Below, piece by piece: positions 34,501-45,808 of a stretch of DNA of 64,000 nt. Position numbers and translations under genes: made by a program. The notes beneath the pieces are model-generated. The model did not search any database. It saw nothing but the letters and a program-made list of their open reading frames with translations, and was not told where the DNA came from. This stretch comes from Nilaparvata lugens (taxonomy: Eukaryota > Arthropoda > Insecta > Hemiptera > Delphacidae). Every line of letters begins with the position of its first letter. Positions within the stretch are counted from its first letter, which is position 1. The stretch is taken from assembly GCF_014356525.2 (NCBI RefSeq), contig NC_052518.1, positions 99,764,380-99,828,379 of the forward strand. Direction: 5' to 3'.

Positions 34501-36277
34501 CAAAACAAGATATCATGATTTTGATTAATTGTAGGTAATTTAAAAGTTTAACCGATTCTCATTGAGAAATAACATAGCTTTGATCCCACAAATGACAACT
34601 ACGATTAACCTTTATTGGACTCTGAGATTTGTCACTATTATCGGGAGAATACTGATTGATAACTACAGATTATCAAAAAGGTATGTTTTCAAGATTCTAG
34701 CGGAAAATCGCTATTAAACTTATAGGGAAAATAATGTAAATTATAATGAATCATATGGAAAATCTGTAGAGTCATATCCAACTCAATATTTTATTGAAGG
34801 AAATTATTATTCATTCATTAAAATATTTATCTATGGAAAGATTTAAGGTAGATTCTCGATAAATCAACCAAACCAGCCAATCAGAGAGCGTCCTGCCCTG
34901 TCATGCCGTACAGACTCGTCTTAAAAAAACGCCTCGTTTGTTCCCAGCCTAAATATCTTATATTTTTAATGCATTTCAAATTCCTAATCAAAACTTAATC
35001 ACATCATCAATCAGCCAAATTTATAAAGGTATGTAACTGCGCTGGATAATAAAAATTCTCGTATTATCTAATCGTATTTTTGCCATCATTTGTGCTTGAA
35101 ACAATTTCATTTTCATTTAGTCTGTCTGATAATAAACTTGTAAGTTTATTACCACCATTAATTTGAAGCTTATTAAGCTTTAAGTTTATTGAGCTTATTA
35201 CCATAAAATGACTAATTAGTCGTTTTATGATAAATTTTGGCAGTTACAAGCAGTTAAGTAATGTTAAAATGAATATTCATATTATAAAATACATAAAATA
35301 ACATCAATATAAATCTTGAAAAGTTTGATTAATACAAATGAATCATGCAATTATAATACAATATGAATGAATTGAATGATAAATGAGATTAAACATGAGG
35401 GCATGAGCAATGATTCGATTCATAACACGAAGTACTAGAGTACAAATCATCATAATACTTATGAAAATAGAAAACCTCAACCGTAAAGAGGAAATTTCTT
35501 AATGAATCCAAAGCGGTGTATTATTTGTGGATAAATGCCAAAGATCGTGGACTTGAAGGTGAGTGACATATCTTGGAGTAAAGTTACGTTTGTAAAGATT
35601 ATAATAGAGGCTCGAATATAGTAATAATATAGCTATTTTGTGCCGGTTTTGAGCTCGTGAGATCAGGGAGATTTCTTCATGTAGGAAAGATATAAAAAGG
35701 TAGGATACAGAGGTTTGGCTATAGCCTAGTAATATCCATCTTCAATATTATTTTGTGCCGGTTTTAGCTCATGAAATTGGTGAGATTCCTCCCTGTTGGA
35801 AGGATATAAAAGGATATCTCACTCTAGTTTCTGGTATTTTCCTTTGGTCATGTCACATACGATGTATTGGAGAAAGATGTAATCAGACAAGAGCCCGCAG
35901 CGTTTCATTAAGAACTTCTAACCGACACTTTGCAACTGTTCCTCTCACTTGTAAACAATCAAACGATTCAAACAATTCATCTCTACTTATAACATTCTTT
36001 TGTGAATGAAACAACCTTTCTCAACTACAGAAATGATCACAGCACGTTGATATGTTCTGCGGTGAAATTTTCAAGCGGACTCAACATCGTCAACTGAGTA
36101 AATTCGGGGTTATATTCACAAAATATGATTGGATCAGTTCCAGTTTCAGTTTCAGTTTTAGAATCAGTGTGACTGAATACTCAGATGTCATAATAAGGTG
36201 AAACTAACTAGATGTCCTGAAAGTGCTATTTGAATCGATTCAGCCGTTTTTAAGGAATATTAATTTGTCTTATTGAA

Positions 36278-36647
36278 CTATAGTGAGGTCCACGTTATAA
36301 TGGCAGTGGAGAAAAACGTTGCCGATCCTCTGTCTTGTCAATACCTTTTATAGACGGTAGCTGATACAGGTTTATTGATGCAATATTAACGGTTAATTCT
36401 CGTTTAAAATAATCAATTATATTTTATTAAGCAAGAAATTATATTTTTCAATAATTTCATAATGAATTTTCATTATTAAGATGAAATATTTTGTTAATTA
36501 GTTATTAATTCTACATTGTTAAAATACGATCTGGCAACAGAGCAAAGCGTGAAAGAGATAGCGCTATCCGCTTTGTTGAATGATAGACAAGGATAGCAAT
36601 ACCATTGCTAATCAAACACTGCTATTATAACGTGGACCTCACCATAT
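36278..36647. mobile_element. MITE, family G, copy 2 (uninterrupted)
   Basis: The ends are CTATAGTGAGGTCCACG and CGTGGACCTCACCATATG. Inner sequence such as GATAGCGCTATCCGC and GATAGACAAGGATAGCAA matches the reverse complement of 24329-24873 without the LINE tail, giving the empty site. Confidence 0.9.
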
Positions 36648-37149
36648 GTACTGTTCCTGTATCATGTATAGCTTTTTATGTGTCTATATGTGATATATTT
36701 AATTATTCATTTATTGGAAATACATAAATTAGTACCATTACTAATTAGTAGTACCATTACTACTTAATAGTAGTTTTAACTATTAAGACTTGGACATCAG
36801 AAAGTATTTATTTTATTATGTATCATGTATTATATACTCATCGTATTCTGTATTGTATTGTATACCGGTCACGTGGAGATATTGAGAATAAAAATTCAAA
36901 TTCAAATTCACGAGGAGTTCTTGTTATTATCGAGGAATATTGATGTTATTGTTAGGGGAATTAAGTATCAGGATGTAATACATTTCTCAGGGTCAAGCTC
37001 AGAAACCTTGTTATAAACACTGCTTTCTCGGAGTAAGAAAGGGGGAATAATAATTGATTATTATCCTTCTCAGAAGGCTTGCACAGAAAACCAGGAATAA
37101 TAAAATAATAGTTGATGACTACAGGTGTATGGCGGGTTGTATAAATTAT

Positions 37150-37300
37150 TGATTCAGTATTCTTTATTGATTCATACAAGTAAATTATGAAAAATGATAG
37201 GGAGAGAAAAAATAACGTAACCTTGTGCTATTCCTCGCCCAAATTTAAGGTTACACATAGTCCGAAATAGTTTAAGTCTTGTAGTTGTTCACTTTTTTTT
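37150..37300 (-). mobile_element. LINE 3' end-like repeat
   Basis: TTTATTGATTCATACAAG, GATAGGGAGAGAAAAAATAA, CCTTGTGCTATTCCT and GTTTAAGTCTTGTAG correspond to the blocks at 28255-28385 and 28610-28820. On the minus strand it ends with AATAAAGAATA. Confidence 0.5.
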
Positions 37301-37770
37301 CTATTAAGATGCTTCAAAACCTTACACAGAATAAAAATTTCACATTATTATCACTAATTACGCCCGCTCCACCCCACCAGCCAAGCGCAAAGCATGATAT
37401 GAGTAATACAAGATAATAGGGAATGCCTTGCCTATAGGAGTATGGCGGGTTGCCTAACTTACGCCCGCTATAGAGTTTATTACATAATCAATTTTATTGT
37501 GGTTCTCTAACCACAACATTATGTGATTACATTATTTGGAATTTTTTGTTGATTTAGGTGTGAGCCAAACCTAGAAGGTTCTGCCTCAAATATTTACCCT
37601 TTGGACTTTTCAATTTACTGTTTCTTATCACCATTTGTAAATACATAACAAAGTTCACTAGCTGAAAATCAAAATCCAAAAAGCTTCAAAATTATAAACT
37701 AATAATCCATGTTGAAAGTCCCAAAGTCGAATTCTACTACCTTCAAAGATGTTTCCTCTTTCTTGGCTGC

Positions 37771-38844
37771 AGACATTTCCTCTACACTGCAAACATTCGA
37801 GACACCAGGGCACGTAAGTTCATCTATGCAGATGACATTGCTCTTATAGCCCAGGGACCAACATATGAATTGTTGGAGAGAGAACTGAACAAGGACCTGA
37901 GTGTTCTGAGGAAGTATTTTTCTGACTGGAAACTTAGACCAAATCCAGCTAAGACACTGAGCACGGCATTCCATCTTAATAACAGAGAAGCTAATCGTCA
38001 ACTCAATCTTGTCTTCTGTGAGGAGAGAGTAAATCACTGTGAGGCCCCTCGCTAGTTGGGAGTGAAGCTGGATAGAACTCTAACCTTTCGACAGCATCTT
38101 GAGAGTCTCAAGAACAAACTGAAGACTAGGAACAACATTATAAGTAAGTTGGCTGGTACAAGCTGGGAATGCAGTGTGAAGGCTCTGAAAACATCTAGCC
38201 TGGCACTAGTATATAGTGCAGCAGAATACTGTACATCAGTATGGGAGCACAGCACTCATACTAAGAAAATAGACATCACCCTGAATGAGACGATAAGGAA
38301 AATAAGTGGTACCATAAGACCCACTGAAACTGAGTGGTTGCCTGTCCTATGCAACATTGTTCCACCAGCATTGAGAAGAAAAGAAAGGATTTATCAGTTG
38401 ATGAACCGCTTATCCTCCAGACAAGAGCTGCCACTAATGAATGATATGCTGAATCCTACCCTTGAAAAGATTGAGGTCTAGGCATTATCTCCGACTGGCA
38501 GAAGTTGAGAGACAAGATATTATAGAATTTTGGCGGCAGGAATGGTTTCAGGTCAACATTAAGAATAAGACGTTGGTGGAAGACCCATCTGTGCCTTTGC
38601 CTGGAATGGACTTGAAGAGGAAACTTTGGTGCAGGTTGAATCTGCAGGCAGGTGTGCTCAAGCACAGACTACTTGGGGCATAGCCACTGACCCCCAGTGC
38701 TCCTGAGGAGATGTGCAGACGATGCAGCACTTGGTGGAAGACTGCCCACTGTATTCCTATGAAGGGGGACTCGGGGGTATTCACCTGGCGGATGAGCGTG
38801 TCATGTCATGGCTGGAGGGGACTGTGGGAGAGCTTGACATTTGA
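37771..38844 (+). pseudogene. Decayed LINE reverse transcriptase (jockey-type)
   Basis: The plus frame reads LYTANIRDTRARKFIYADD, with the catalytic YADD at 37825-37836. It then has SDWKLRPNPAKT, a stop at 38053 where the family has Tyr before LGV, LGVKLDRTLTFRQHLESLK, KLAGTSWECSVKALKTSSLA, ALVYSAAEYCTSVW and LNETIRKISGTIRPTE. A frameshift falls near 38462-38481 and another before 38690. The last frame ends in a Cys/His motif (CS*GDVQTMQHLVEDCP, stop TGA at 38704 probably from CGA) and stops at 38842. Two frameshifts and two stops show it is dead. It is 5'-truncated and antisense to Rbp. Confidence 0.92.
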
Positions 38845-38967
38845 CCTACCAAAAATGAAGAAAGCCCGACGAGCCATATTCTATGTTGAATATTATAAAC
38901 CCTATATGTACGTTTGATTAATTAGTTTGTCTATATGTTGTTGTTTGTGTGTTTTATTAATGAACTG

Positions 38968-39145
38968 GGCCTGAAAAAAGCATAAGCATATATTTCTTGG
39001 TTCAAATCTCTACAATAATCTACCAGATGAAATCAGAAATGATAATAATTACAGGCGATCCATTCATGAAACAAAGAGTTGGCTATGGCTTCATTCACAT
39101 ATAGAATTGGAACATTTATTTTTTCATGGTTGTGGACTGACATGA
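38968..39145 (+). pseudogene. Second LINE fragment, C-terminal end
   Basis: The plus frame reads KHKHIFLGSNLYNNLPDEIR, then NDNNYRRSIHETKSWLWLHS, ending at TGA 39143-39145. LYNNLPDEI is the common C-terminal LYN-LP motif of LINE ORF2. The element at 37771-38844 already has its own C-terminus, so this piece belongs to a different insertion. Confidence 0.7.
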
Positions 39146-39447
39146 TTTCTCATCAAAATAATTCACAGCTGCTGGAATAAAATGTTTCCCTTCTCTCCCA
39201 TTCTCTAGAGCAAAAACCTCATGACCTCCAACATACGAGTATTATTGTGTACTTCCTGTTTTTCTTTACCATCTTTAGGGAGGTTTGATCTTTAATTGAT
39301 AACTATAAGAGATATTCAGTTATATTAAATACATGTTCTATGTCTATGTTTAAAGAAAATATGTTTGTGTGAATGTGTGTTTTTTCTAAAAGTTCTACAC
39401 ATGCAACGTAATGGATCAGAAATAATGGATTCATTTCGCGATAAGGT

Positions 39448-40122
39448 GGGCTGTCCACTAGAACTGTTTCGTCAGAACTAGCATCGGCCGAAAACTACCG
39501 AACTCGTCCGAACGATCCCCCAACAAAAAAGAATAGATGCTCGTCCATTGCAACAGGTTCATACGGCCGTGCACGGCTGATCAATTTTTCGATCCGAATT
39601 GAATGGGATTTTCCGGCTCTATCCGGCCGAACTATCTAGTCGCGCTGAGACAACAAAGTGTTCCTAACCTAAAATTGTTTCACAGTCTTCTTTGTTTTTT
39701 GATGTTGTTCTGTTTTATAAAGTTGTAACTATGTATAATGGAAAGTTGATAATTCTGGTTCAAGAGCATGTTCCATTGTGAGATATGCGAGGCAAAAGAT
39801 ATCATCGTCATGATGTTCAAAGGAATCTGTGGACAAAGATTGCTGCACAAATAGGATCTAAAAGTATTGTAATGAATAACTAATTTAGTGGATATTTGTT
39901 AATTCGATTTTCAAAATCTTAATATAATAATTGTTTATGGCAAATTTTGGTGGTTATGATAGTAGTTAATTCAATAATTGCCAACCAGCCAATTACTGAA
40001 CTAGACTGACGTAAACGGTTCCAATGGATGACCATATTCGGCCGAATTAACGGCCGGCAGATTCGTCCGATCCAACGGCCGAATGGATCGGTTGAATACG
40101 GTTCCAGTGGACGGTTACCCTT
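39448..40122. mobile_element. Inverted-repeat element rich in CGGCCG motifs
   Basis: The ends are GGGCTGTCCACTAGAAC and GTTCCAGTGGACGGTTACCC. Subterminal segments repeat CGGCCG/CGGCCGAA with CGTCCGA and CGATCC (for example CATACGGCCGTGCACGGC near 39570 and ATTCGGCCGAATTAACGGCC near 40030). The interior is AT-rich and non-coding. Confidence 0.8.
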
Positions 40123-41063
40123 ATTCATTGGAAGTGAACAGTTCTATCTTTTCTTGTTTGATTATTTCATGTGTCAGTTATGAATTATTCCATGTCAATG
40201 CGAACTCCTGAAATATGTAGCTTTAAAAATTACGTACCATGTTCAATTTCACTAATACATTTGAATTCGACTGACTGATTGATAATGAAGCCGATTTAAT
40301 AATATTTGAGGAGTATTTTGTCCTTAATTTTTGGTGCATTCTAGAATACTTGATCGGCTACTTCCAAGCTTCCATTTTTAACTCAATTTTCTCACGATTC
40401 TTCAGAACTTGAGTATTAAATCTGGTTCTAAATTAAAGCTTTCAAACAGCTGTATAATCCATGTACAGTGGTATTTTGTCAGATGCAACAGGAACCAGTT
40501 ATAGGACATAACGTATCAAGAAAAATAATGCAAATTGAAAACTTGAAAAAAGTTACAATACTTTTCCAATTAGAAGTAACTTGTGTACTATTCATAGGGA
40601 AAACATCTCCAATTTTAATGAATAATTTCCTTTACTAAAATACTGAACAGTTTCTACGAACGGCGATTAATAGTGCGTGAGATATTTCGAGAAAACTGAA
40701 AGAGGAACCAAAATTCTATACCAATATGGCTGTTCCATGAAGTTAAAAATAATGAATAGAATAAATAGAGAATTTTATACGTTTCGGATTCAATCTTTTT
40801 CAATATCAATTCTGATAATACGTGTGAATTTATCACTTCCAGTTTCATGAACATTTCTTGAATGGCTCTAGAAGTGAATCATTATCATTTGCATTTCCTT
40901 TTTAATTCTGTTAGTATTTAATAATTTCAAATTTAGTATTAGACTCCCACCAGCGAGCAAGTTATACTTTTGCTCGTGGTAATTTCCGTTTTTCATTTTT
41001 TTGAATAGTTAATATTAATTCGTATTATAAACTATATCATGTATATTGTATAGTGTATACACA

Positions 41064-41470
41064 CATGTATATTGTGTGGAAATGAAAAAGTGATTCGATT
41101 ATGACAGGATTCCCTTTCTCCAATTAAAGATTCAGTGATTTGAATTTTAAATATTTCCAATTGAGAAATTTGTTACTATAAGAGATCACTGTTGAAGATG
41201 AACGAGGACTTACATTACGTTGAATCCCCTCCATAGTTTCTTCATAACTATTATAATTTTTCATATTCATGTATATTGTGTGAAAAAGAAAAAATTGATT
41301 TGATTATGACAGGATTCCTTCTCTTCAATTAAATATTCAGTGATTTGAATTTTAAATATTTCTAATTGAGAAATTTGGTACTATAAGTGATCACTGTTGA
41401 AGATGAACGAGGGTTCGAAATACTTTTAGTCCCTCCATCATGAGTTTCTTTACAATTATTATAATGGAAA
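41064..41470. repeat. Tandem duplication, 204-bp unit, two copies
   Basis: CATGTATATTGTGTG occurs at 41064 and 41268. Both copies then share GATTATGACAGGATTCC, TCAGTGATTTGAATTTTAAA, GATCACTGTTGAAGATGAAC and a TCCCTCCAT end. Confidence 0.88.
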
Positions 41471-42012
41471 CTCAGGAAGTGAAGTGCAAATTTTTAGTGG
41501 GAAAACACGAAGAACCCGATATATAACCTATAAACTTGAGTGTAAATAGGAAATGACATTGAGTAATACGGCAAGGTAGAACAGCCAAAAGGATCTCTCT
41601 GCCGATAAAAGCCATTTGAATGAATATAATAAATAATAGATCTAAATTTCAAATTTGAGAAAATATTAATATTATTATTTTAAATCTGGTTCCAGCTTCC
41701 TCGTTTTTTGATCGATTATGGTAGGATAAATGAATCTCCCCATTTTTCAATGAAAATTTCCCAAAGCAACTTTCCATCACTCTCCAGTCTCAGACAAATA
41801 GAGTTATTTGGTTGGCATGACATTCAATGTACCACACTGTAAACTTTCCACAATAAATCATAAAAAGCTCAAATATTAATAGACGATAAATCGTGAAACT
41901 TTGGCAGGAGTGTTTTGGACATACCCAAACATTGTGAGTTTTTCAGTGAAAAAGATTTTCATAAGCAATGTTTCATGTAAGAATATAATAAAAGTACCAA
42001 TAGCAGGTATAC

Positions 42013-42151
42013 TCATGTGGTTTGATGGGTAGATCTCCTTGTCGCTGAGGTTTTCTTCTGTCTCAATGATCACTTGTCCGGTGCGTTGATGGTGCGATGA
42101 TCTCATATGTGACGGAACAAACGAGCCGTATCTCATACGCCTATCCTCTTC
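42013..42151 (-). CDS. Rbp: Rbp exon: linker after FN3
   Basis: The acceptor is TTCCTCAG before GAAGAGGAT, and the donor GTATAC follows CACATGA. Incoming phase is 0, outgoing 1, visible residues 107-152. It reads EEDRRMRYGSFVPSHMRSSH, then HQRTGQVIIETEENLSDKEI and YPSNHM. It is charged and without a recognised fold. It is supported by splice sites and exact phase agreement on both sides. Confidence 0.9.
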
Positions 42152-42359
42152 CTGAGGAACATTCAAAAATAGATTTTATTAATGCCCATTAGCTGAGAAA
42201 TAAATGTATAAATAAATGTTGTGTACAGGACATATATTGGGTTGATTTAAAGAGCTAACAATTGCTGATATTCCAATTCCTATAATTCTAGTTCTAGCTA
42301 TTGCCAAAATTTGGTTAAATAATCATATTATAAAATAATCATAGATTGATAGATACAAT

Positions 42360-43208
42360 GGCCCATATGAATAAAACCAGAGCAAATGCTCATGAGCAAG
42401 AGCATGGAGCATATTAAGGTTTTGCTCATGAGCAAAAGGTAGAAGCAAAAGCATTTGCTCATTTTTATATGAATAAGCTTTACCTTATGCTCCTGAACTC
42501 TGGAGCAAATGCTCACGTATTTTAAAGATTTTTAATCAGCTGATTCGCTTTTGTAGCCTTACTTTGTTTTTATAGCTCACGGAAGCGCTAAATATGCAAG
42601 TAGAGGGCACCGCTTGAGTTTGCGTCGTTTGCTCTGTTTTCTATTTATGAATAAATAGAAAGGTTTTAGGTTAGTTGAGTTTAGAATTTTGAAATAATAG
42701 CGTGAAAAAATGTCATCTCTATAATAATCTTCAGCATATTCTTATAATATCAATAGCCTTCTTATAATCGTCAACACTCTCATCTTCTTAAATGCCTATT
42801 TCCTATTTTGTGATGGCTATCTCTATATCAGGTATCTTTTGTATTTATTCTTTTGTAGGGATAATGGTGATGTATCATGATTGAATCTAAAAAGAGTTTT
42901 ATAGTTCTCAACTATTGGTTGTGATCGTATCTGGTATATTTCCCTCTTCCTCATACGAATTAGTGATGCCATTTTACTATGAGCAAAAGGTGATAAGCTG
43001 CTCTAGACTAGACTCACCTTTTTCGAAGCATTTGCTTCAAAAGTTGATCAAATGCTCTAGTTTATTCATACAGTTTTGAGTATAAGCTTTTACTATTTTT
43101 TTGATGAAGATGACCAAAAGGTTTTGCTCACGTTTATTCATAGAAAATGAAGCAAATGCTCCATATTGTAGAAGTATAAGCAAATATTCAACTTTATTCA
43201 TATGGCCC
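42360..43208. mobile_element. DNA-transposon-like element with AGCAAATGCT subterminal motifs
   Basis: The ends are GGCCCATATGAATAAA and TTTATTCATATGGCCC, a perfect 16-bp inverted repeat. Both subterminal regions carry many copies of GAGCAAATGCTC or halves of it (near 42379, 42448, 42502, 43027, 43049, 43152), and TTTATTCATA recurs internally. The middle (42540-42960) is non-coding. Confidence 0.9.
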
Positions 43209-43606
43209 AATATCATTCTCATCTATGAATGATTGGGAAAGTGACAACAGGCTTAAATCCCACAACTGTTCCTTCCCCAAATTTTGATAGAAATTGACCA
43301 AAAATAGGTTATGTTTATCACTTCATAGGCTAAGTTTTGTCTAATTTTGAGTCCAAAATATATATAAACTGGGAATTTAGAATTTAGATGAGTTGAAAAC
43401 CAAATTGAATAGATTATTCCAATTAATCATCACTGATGACTGGAAAATACAAATTTGGTGTTTCCATAGTTCAAGTTTCCGTGAAATTTCTATAAAATAT
43501 TCAGTTGAAGATATTATGTTTATATTATACTAAAGCTGCGTTCAGACTTATGCGCCAAGGATCACGCTTATTTCGCTTTTCATCAGCTGATACTATGTTT
43601 ATTATA

Positions 43607-44772
43607 CAGAGTGAGTCATATGTATGGGAACCCTTCAATAATTTGGAGACTGTTGTAGATATAATACTGTAACTTCCAGGATAAGTTATTGGTCAAATAC
43701 TCTACCTTTTGACGTACAACTGGATTCCAATCCCTCATAAGGGGGTGACTTAGGGGTTGTAACTCGAATATCTGAATGTAGACACTCATAGTGTGTTACA
43801 ATCATTTTAAAGGTGTTTCTAATACAGGGAAGATGGCATCAATAAAAATGTTCTATGATACGTGTATCCAAAATACAATGAAGTTTCAGCTTTTAAGGAA
43901 ATGAGGGGTTGTAACTCGAATATTTTAAATGTTAACAGGCATTGTGTGATACATGATTTTAAAGGCCTTTTCAAAACGAGGAAGATGACATCGAAAAAAC
44001 TGTTCTATGATTCTTTTTTCCAAAATGGCGGCTGATTGAACTTCATCAATTATTTCTTTAGAAACTAAAACTTCAATCAACCGCCATTTTAGATAAACGT
44101 ATGTCTTTATTGATTATGTTTGATTGATGATGTTTATTAGATAAACATTTTTATTAATGTCATCTTTATTGTTTCAAAAATGCCTTCAAAATGATGTACC
44201 AAACAATGGGTGTTTACATTCGAAATGTTCATCATTTCCTTAAAAACTAAAACTTCATTCAGTCGTCATTTTGGATACAAGTATCATAGTACATGAAAAG
44301 AAAGAAAAATAAAAATCTCAGTACCCTTTTTGAATTATTATTTTATCACAAAATGTTTCAACATTGATGCCATTTTCAAGTGCAAAAAAATGAAAATGGC
44401 ATCATTTGGTGAAAATGGTAATGTTGAAGCATGTTATGATAAAATGATTCAAAAAGGGTACTGAGATTTTTATTTTTCTTTCTATTCATATTACAAGTAG
44501 CCCTATACAGAAAAGAGATCATAGAACATTTTTATCGATGTCATCTTTCTTGTTTTAAAAAGGCCTTTGAAATGGTATACCACACAATGTGAGTTTACAT
44601 TTAAAATATTCGAGTTACAACCCCTAAGTCACTCTCTTATGAGGGGTTAAAATCCAGTTGTATGTCAAAAGGTAGAGTATTCGACCAATAACTTCTCCTG
44701 AAAGTTACAGTATCACATATCTACAACAGTCTCCAATTTATTGAAGGGTTCCCATATATATGACTCACACTG
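43607..44772. mobile_element. Foldback element with TA target site (Tc1/mariner-like MITE)
   Basis: The ends are CAGAGTGAGTCATATGTATG and CATATATATGACTCACACTG, flanked by TA at 43605-43606 and 44773-44774. Arms of about 200 bp or more include GGGAACCCTTCAATAATTTG, AAAGGTAGAGTATT and AACCCCTAAGTCAC. Inside each arm a GGGTTGTAACTCGAATAT unit is duplicated. A separate snapback (44299-44483) occupies the centre. It was inserted just inside a partial family R hairpin (43544-43606). Confidence 0.88.
44299..44483. mobile_element. Snapback element in the centre of the foldback
   Basis: The outer arms are AAAAATAAAAATCTCAGTACC and complement, and the inner arms are ATTTTATCACAAAATGTTTC and GTTATGATAAAATGATTC. 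On the minus strand CTTGAAAATGGCATC then AATGTTGAAAC (44355-44380) is a weak hammerhead-like order. The AAAGGGTACT segment is shared with 52580-52820. Confidence 0.75.
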
Positions 44773-45424
44773 TATATGTATACTATGGTTACTTAATAAA
44801 TACAGATATTGTTGACGCCGTTTGAATATTTTGGAGTTTGGCGCTTGTAGTTAGCTTCAATCTCCCCCGTCTATTGGCACACTCTAGTGTGTAATTGTTT
44901 GTTTTGTAGTTTTCAAGTTCAGTTGGTTCGCATAGCTGCCTCCGTTGACAGGACAGTTCGACTCGTTCGTTGATTTGTTTGTATTTCTATTGGAAATTAA
45001 TTATTGTAATTTTGTGTCTCCGATCGAAGGGAGTGATAATTTGTTTTAAAGTACATGTGAGAATAAGAGTATTTTTTATATTGAAAGTGGTAGTGAATTG
45101 ATAGTAAAATTGAGAAGCAGAATCCCATTCATGATTCAACAACTCTCTGCAGTACCTGGCTACATCATAAATCATCAGAGGTCAAGTGATTTATTTACAT
45201 TTCTCTATTCCTTAATTCTTTCCTTTACCTTTTTACCACCCAAAACTATAGGTAAAAATCACTCTGACTTACAGTGTAGATCATCAGCCGGAGTAAGTTT
45301 TAATAACAGAGATTTTCATTGCATCATGAATGGATTCATTAGTCTTTTTCGGCCAGAATATATTAATTATTAAATCGAATAAAATTACAGTCCACTTGAT
45401 AAGAAATTTGTATAACTAGATATA

Positions 45425-45590
45425 ATAAGCTCAACATCAGCTGATGGAAAGTGACATGTACTATGCTTATTATATCTGTATCTTACTGCTGCTTAACAAA
45501 ATAATACAGATTTGATAAACTGAACATTAGCTGATGTAAAGTTGAATGAGGGTGTTTGTGGCGCAAAAGAGCACATGCATCTTTATGAAG
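45425..45590. mobile_element. Hairpin MITE, family R, copy 2 (partial)
   Basis: AACATCAGCTGATGGAAAG, TATTATATCTGTATCTTACTG and ATTAGCTGATGTAAAG followed by TTTGTGGCGCAAAAG match the 54224-54391 copy. The outer left terminus is missing. Confidence 0.75.
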
Positions 45591-45635
45591 TATTAATAAC
45601 AATTTATTGAGAGAGAATTAGAATGTTCTAATCAC

Positions 45636-45790
45636 CTTATTACTGCTTGAATGTTTTCCTTTGAGAACATTCGAAGGAATCGGAGTTGGAAGACTGTCCG
45701 ATGATTGGTTATCTCTGGATTTCGTGCGAACAGTAACGTGCTTCGGGTTCAGACTGAGAAGTTTGTTTATATCGATGAGAGCGTGATCAC
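45636..45790 (-). CDS. Rbp: Rbp exon: second half of the FN3 domain and start of linker
   Basis: The acceptor is TTCTGCCCAG before GTGATCAC, and the donor GTGATT follows AATAAG. Incoming phase is 1 (completing Gly 55), outgoing 0, residues 55-106. It reads DHALIDINKLLSLNPKHVTV, then RTKSRDNQSSDSLPTPIPSN. The VTVRTKSRDNQSSDS strand matches the G-strand region of the RIM-BP FN3 domain (family pattern VTVRT-S-GES). The domain ends near residue 97. Confidence 0.95.
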
Positions 45791-45808
45791 CTGGGCAGAA
45801 ATAAAATA

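Larger units (their letters stand above)
32767..42012 (-). other. Rbp: Rbp intron (9.2 kb)
   Basis: The listed repeats account for roughly half of it. A further degenerate tandem pair sits near 35637-35860 (TTTTGTGCCGGTTTTGAGC and GAGATT...GGATATAAA motifs repeated at about 115 bp). An ACGCCCGCT-bounded inverted block is at 37360-37480. I see nothing identifiable in 34510-34860, 34950-35620, 36660-37140 or 40130-41050. Confidence 0.8.
42152..45635 (-). other. Rbp: Rbp intron
   Basis: Elements at 42360-43208, 43607-44772 and 45425-45590 fill most of it. A family H hairpin, inverted, lies at about 43230-43345 (TTGGGAAAGTGACAACAGGC, GTTCCTTCCCCAAATTTTG, ATAGGTTATG). The stretch 44830-45410 has a locally richer segment (TCCCCCGTCTATTGGCAC) but no gene I can support. 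Confidence 0.85.

Noticed and set aside
37699..38037. Minus-strand 112-codon frame
   Set aside because: Shadow of the plus-strand LINE reverse transcriptase carrying YADD.
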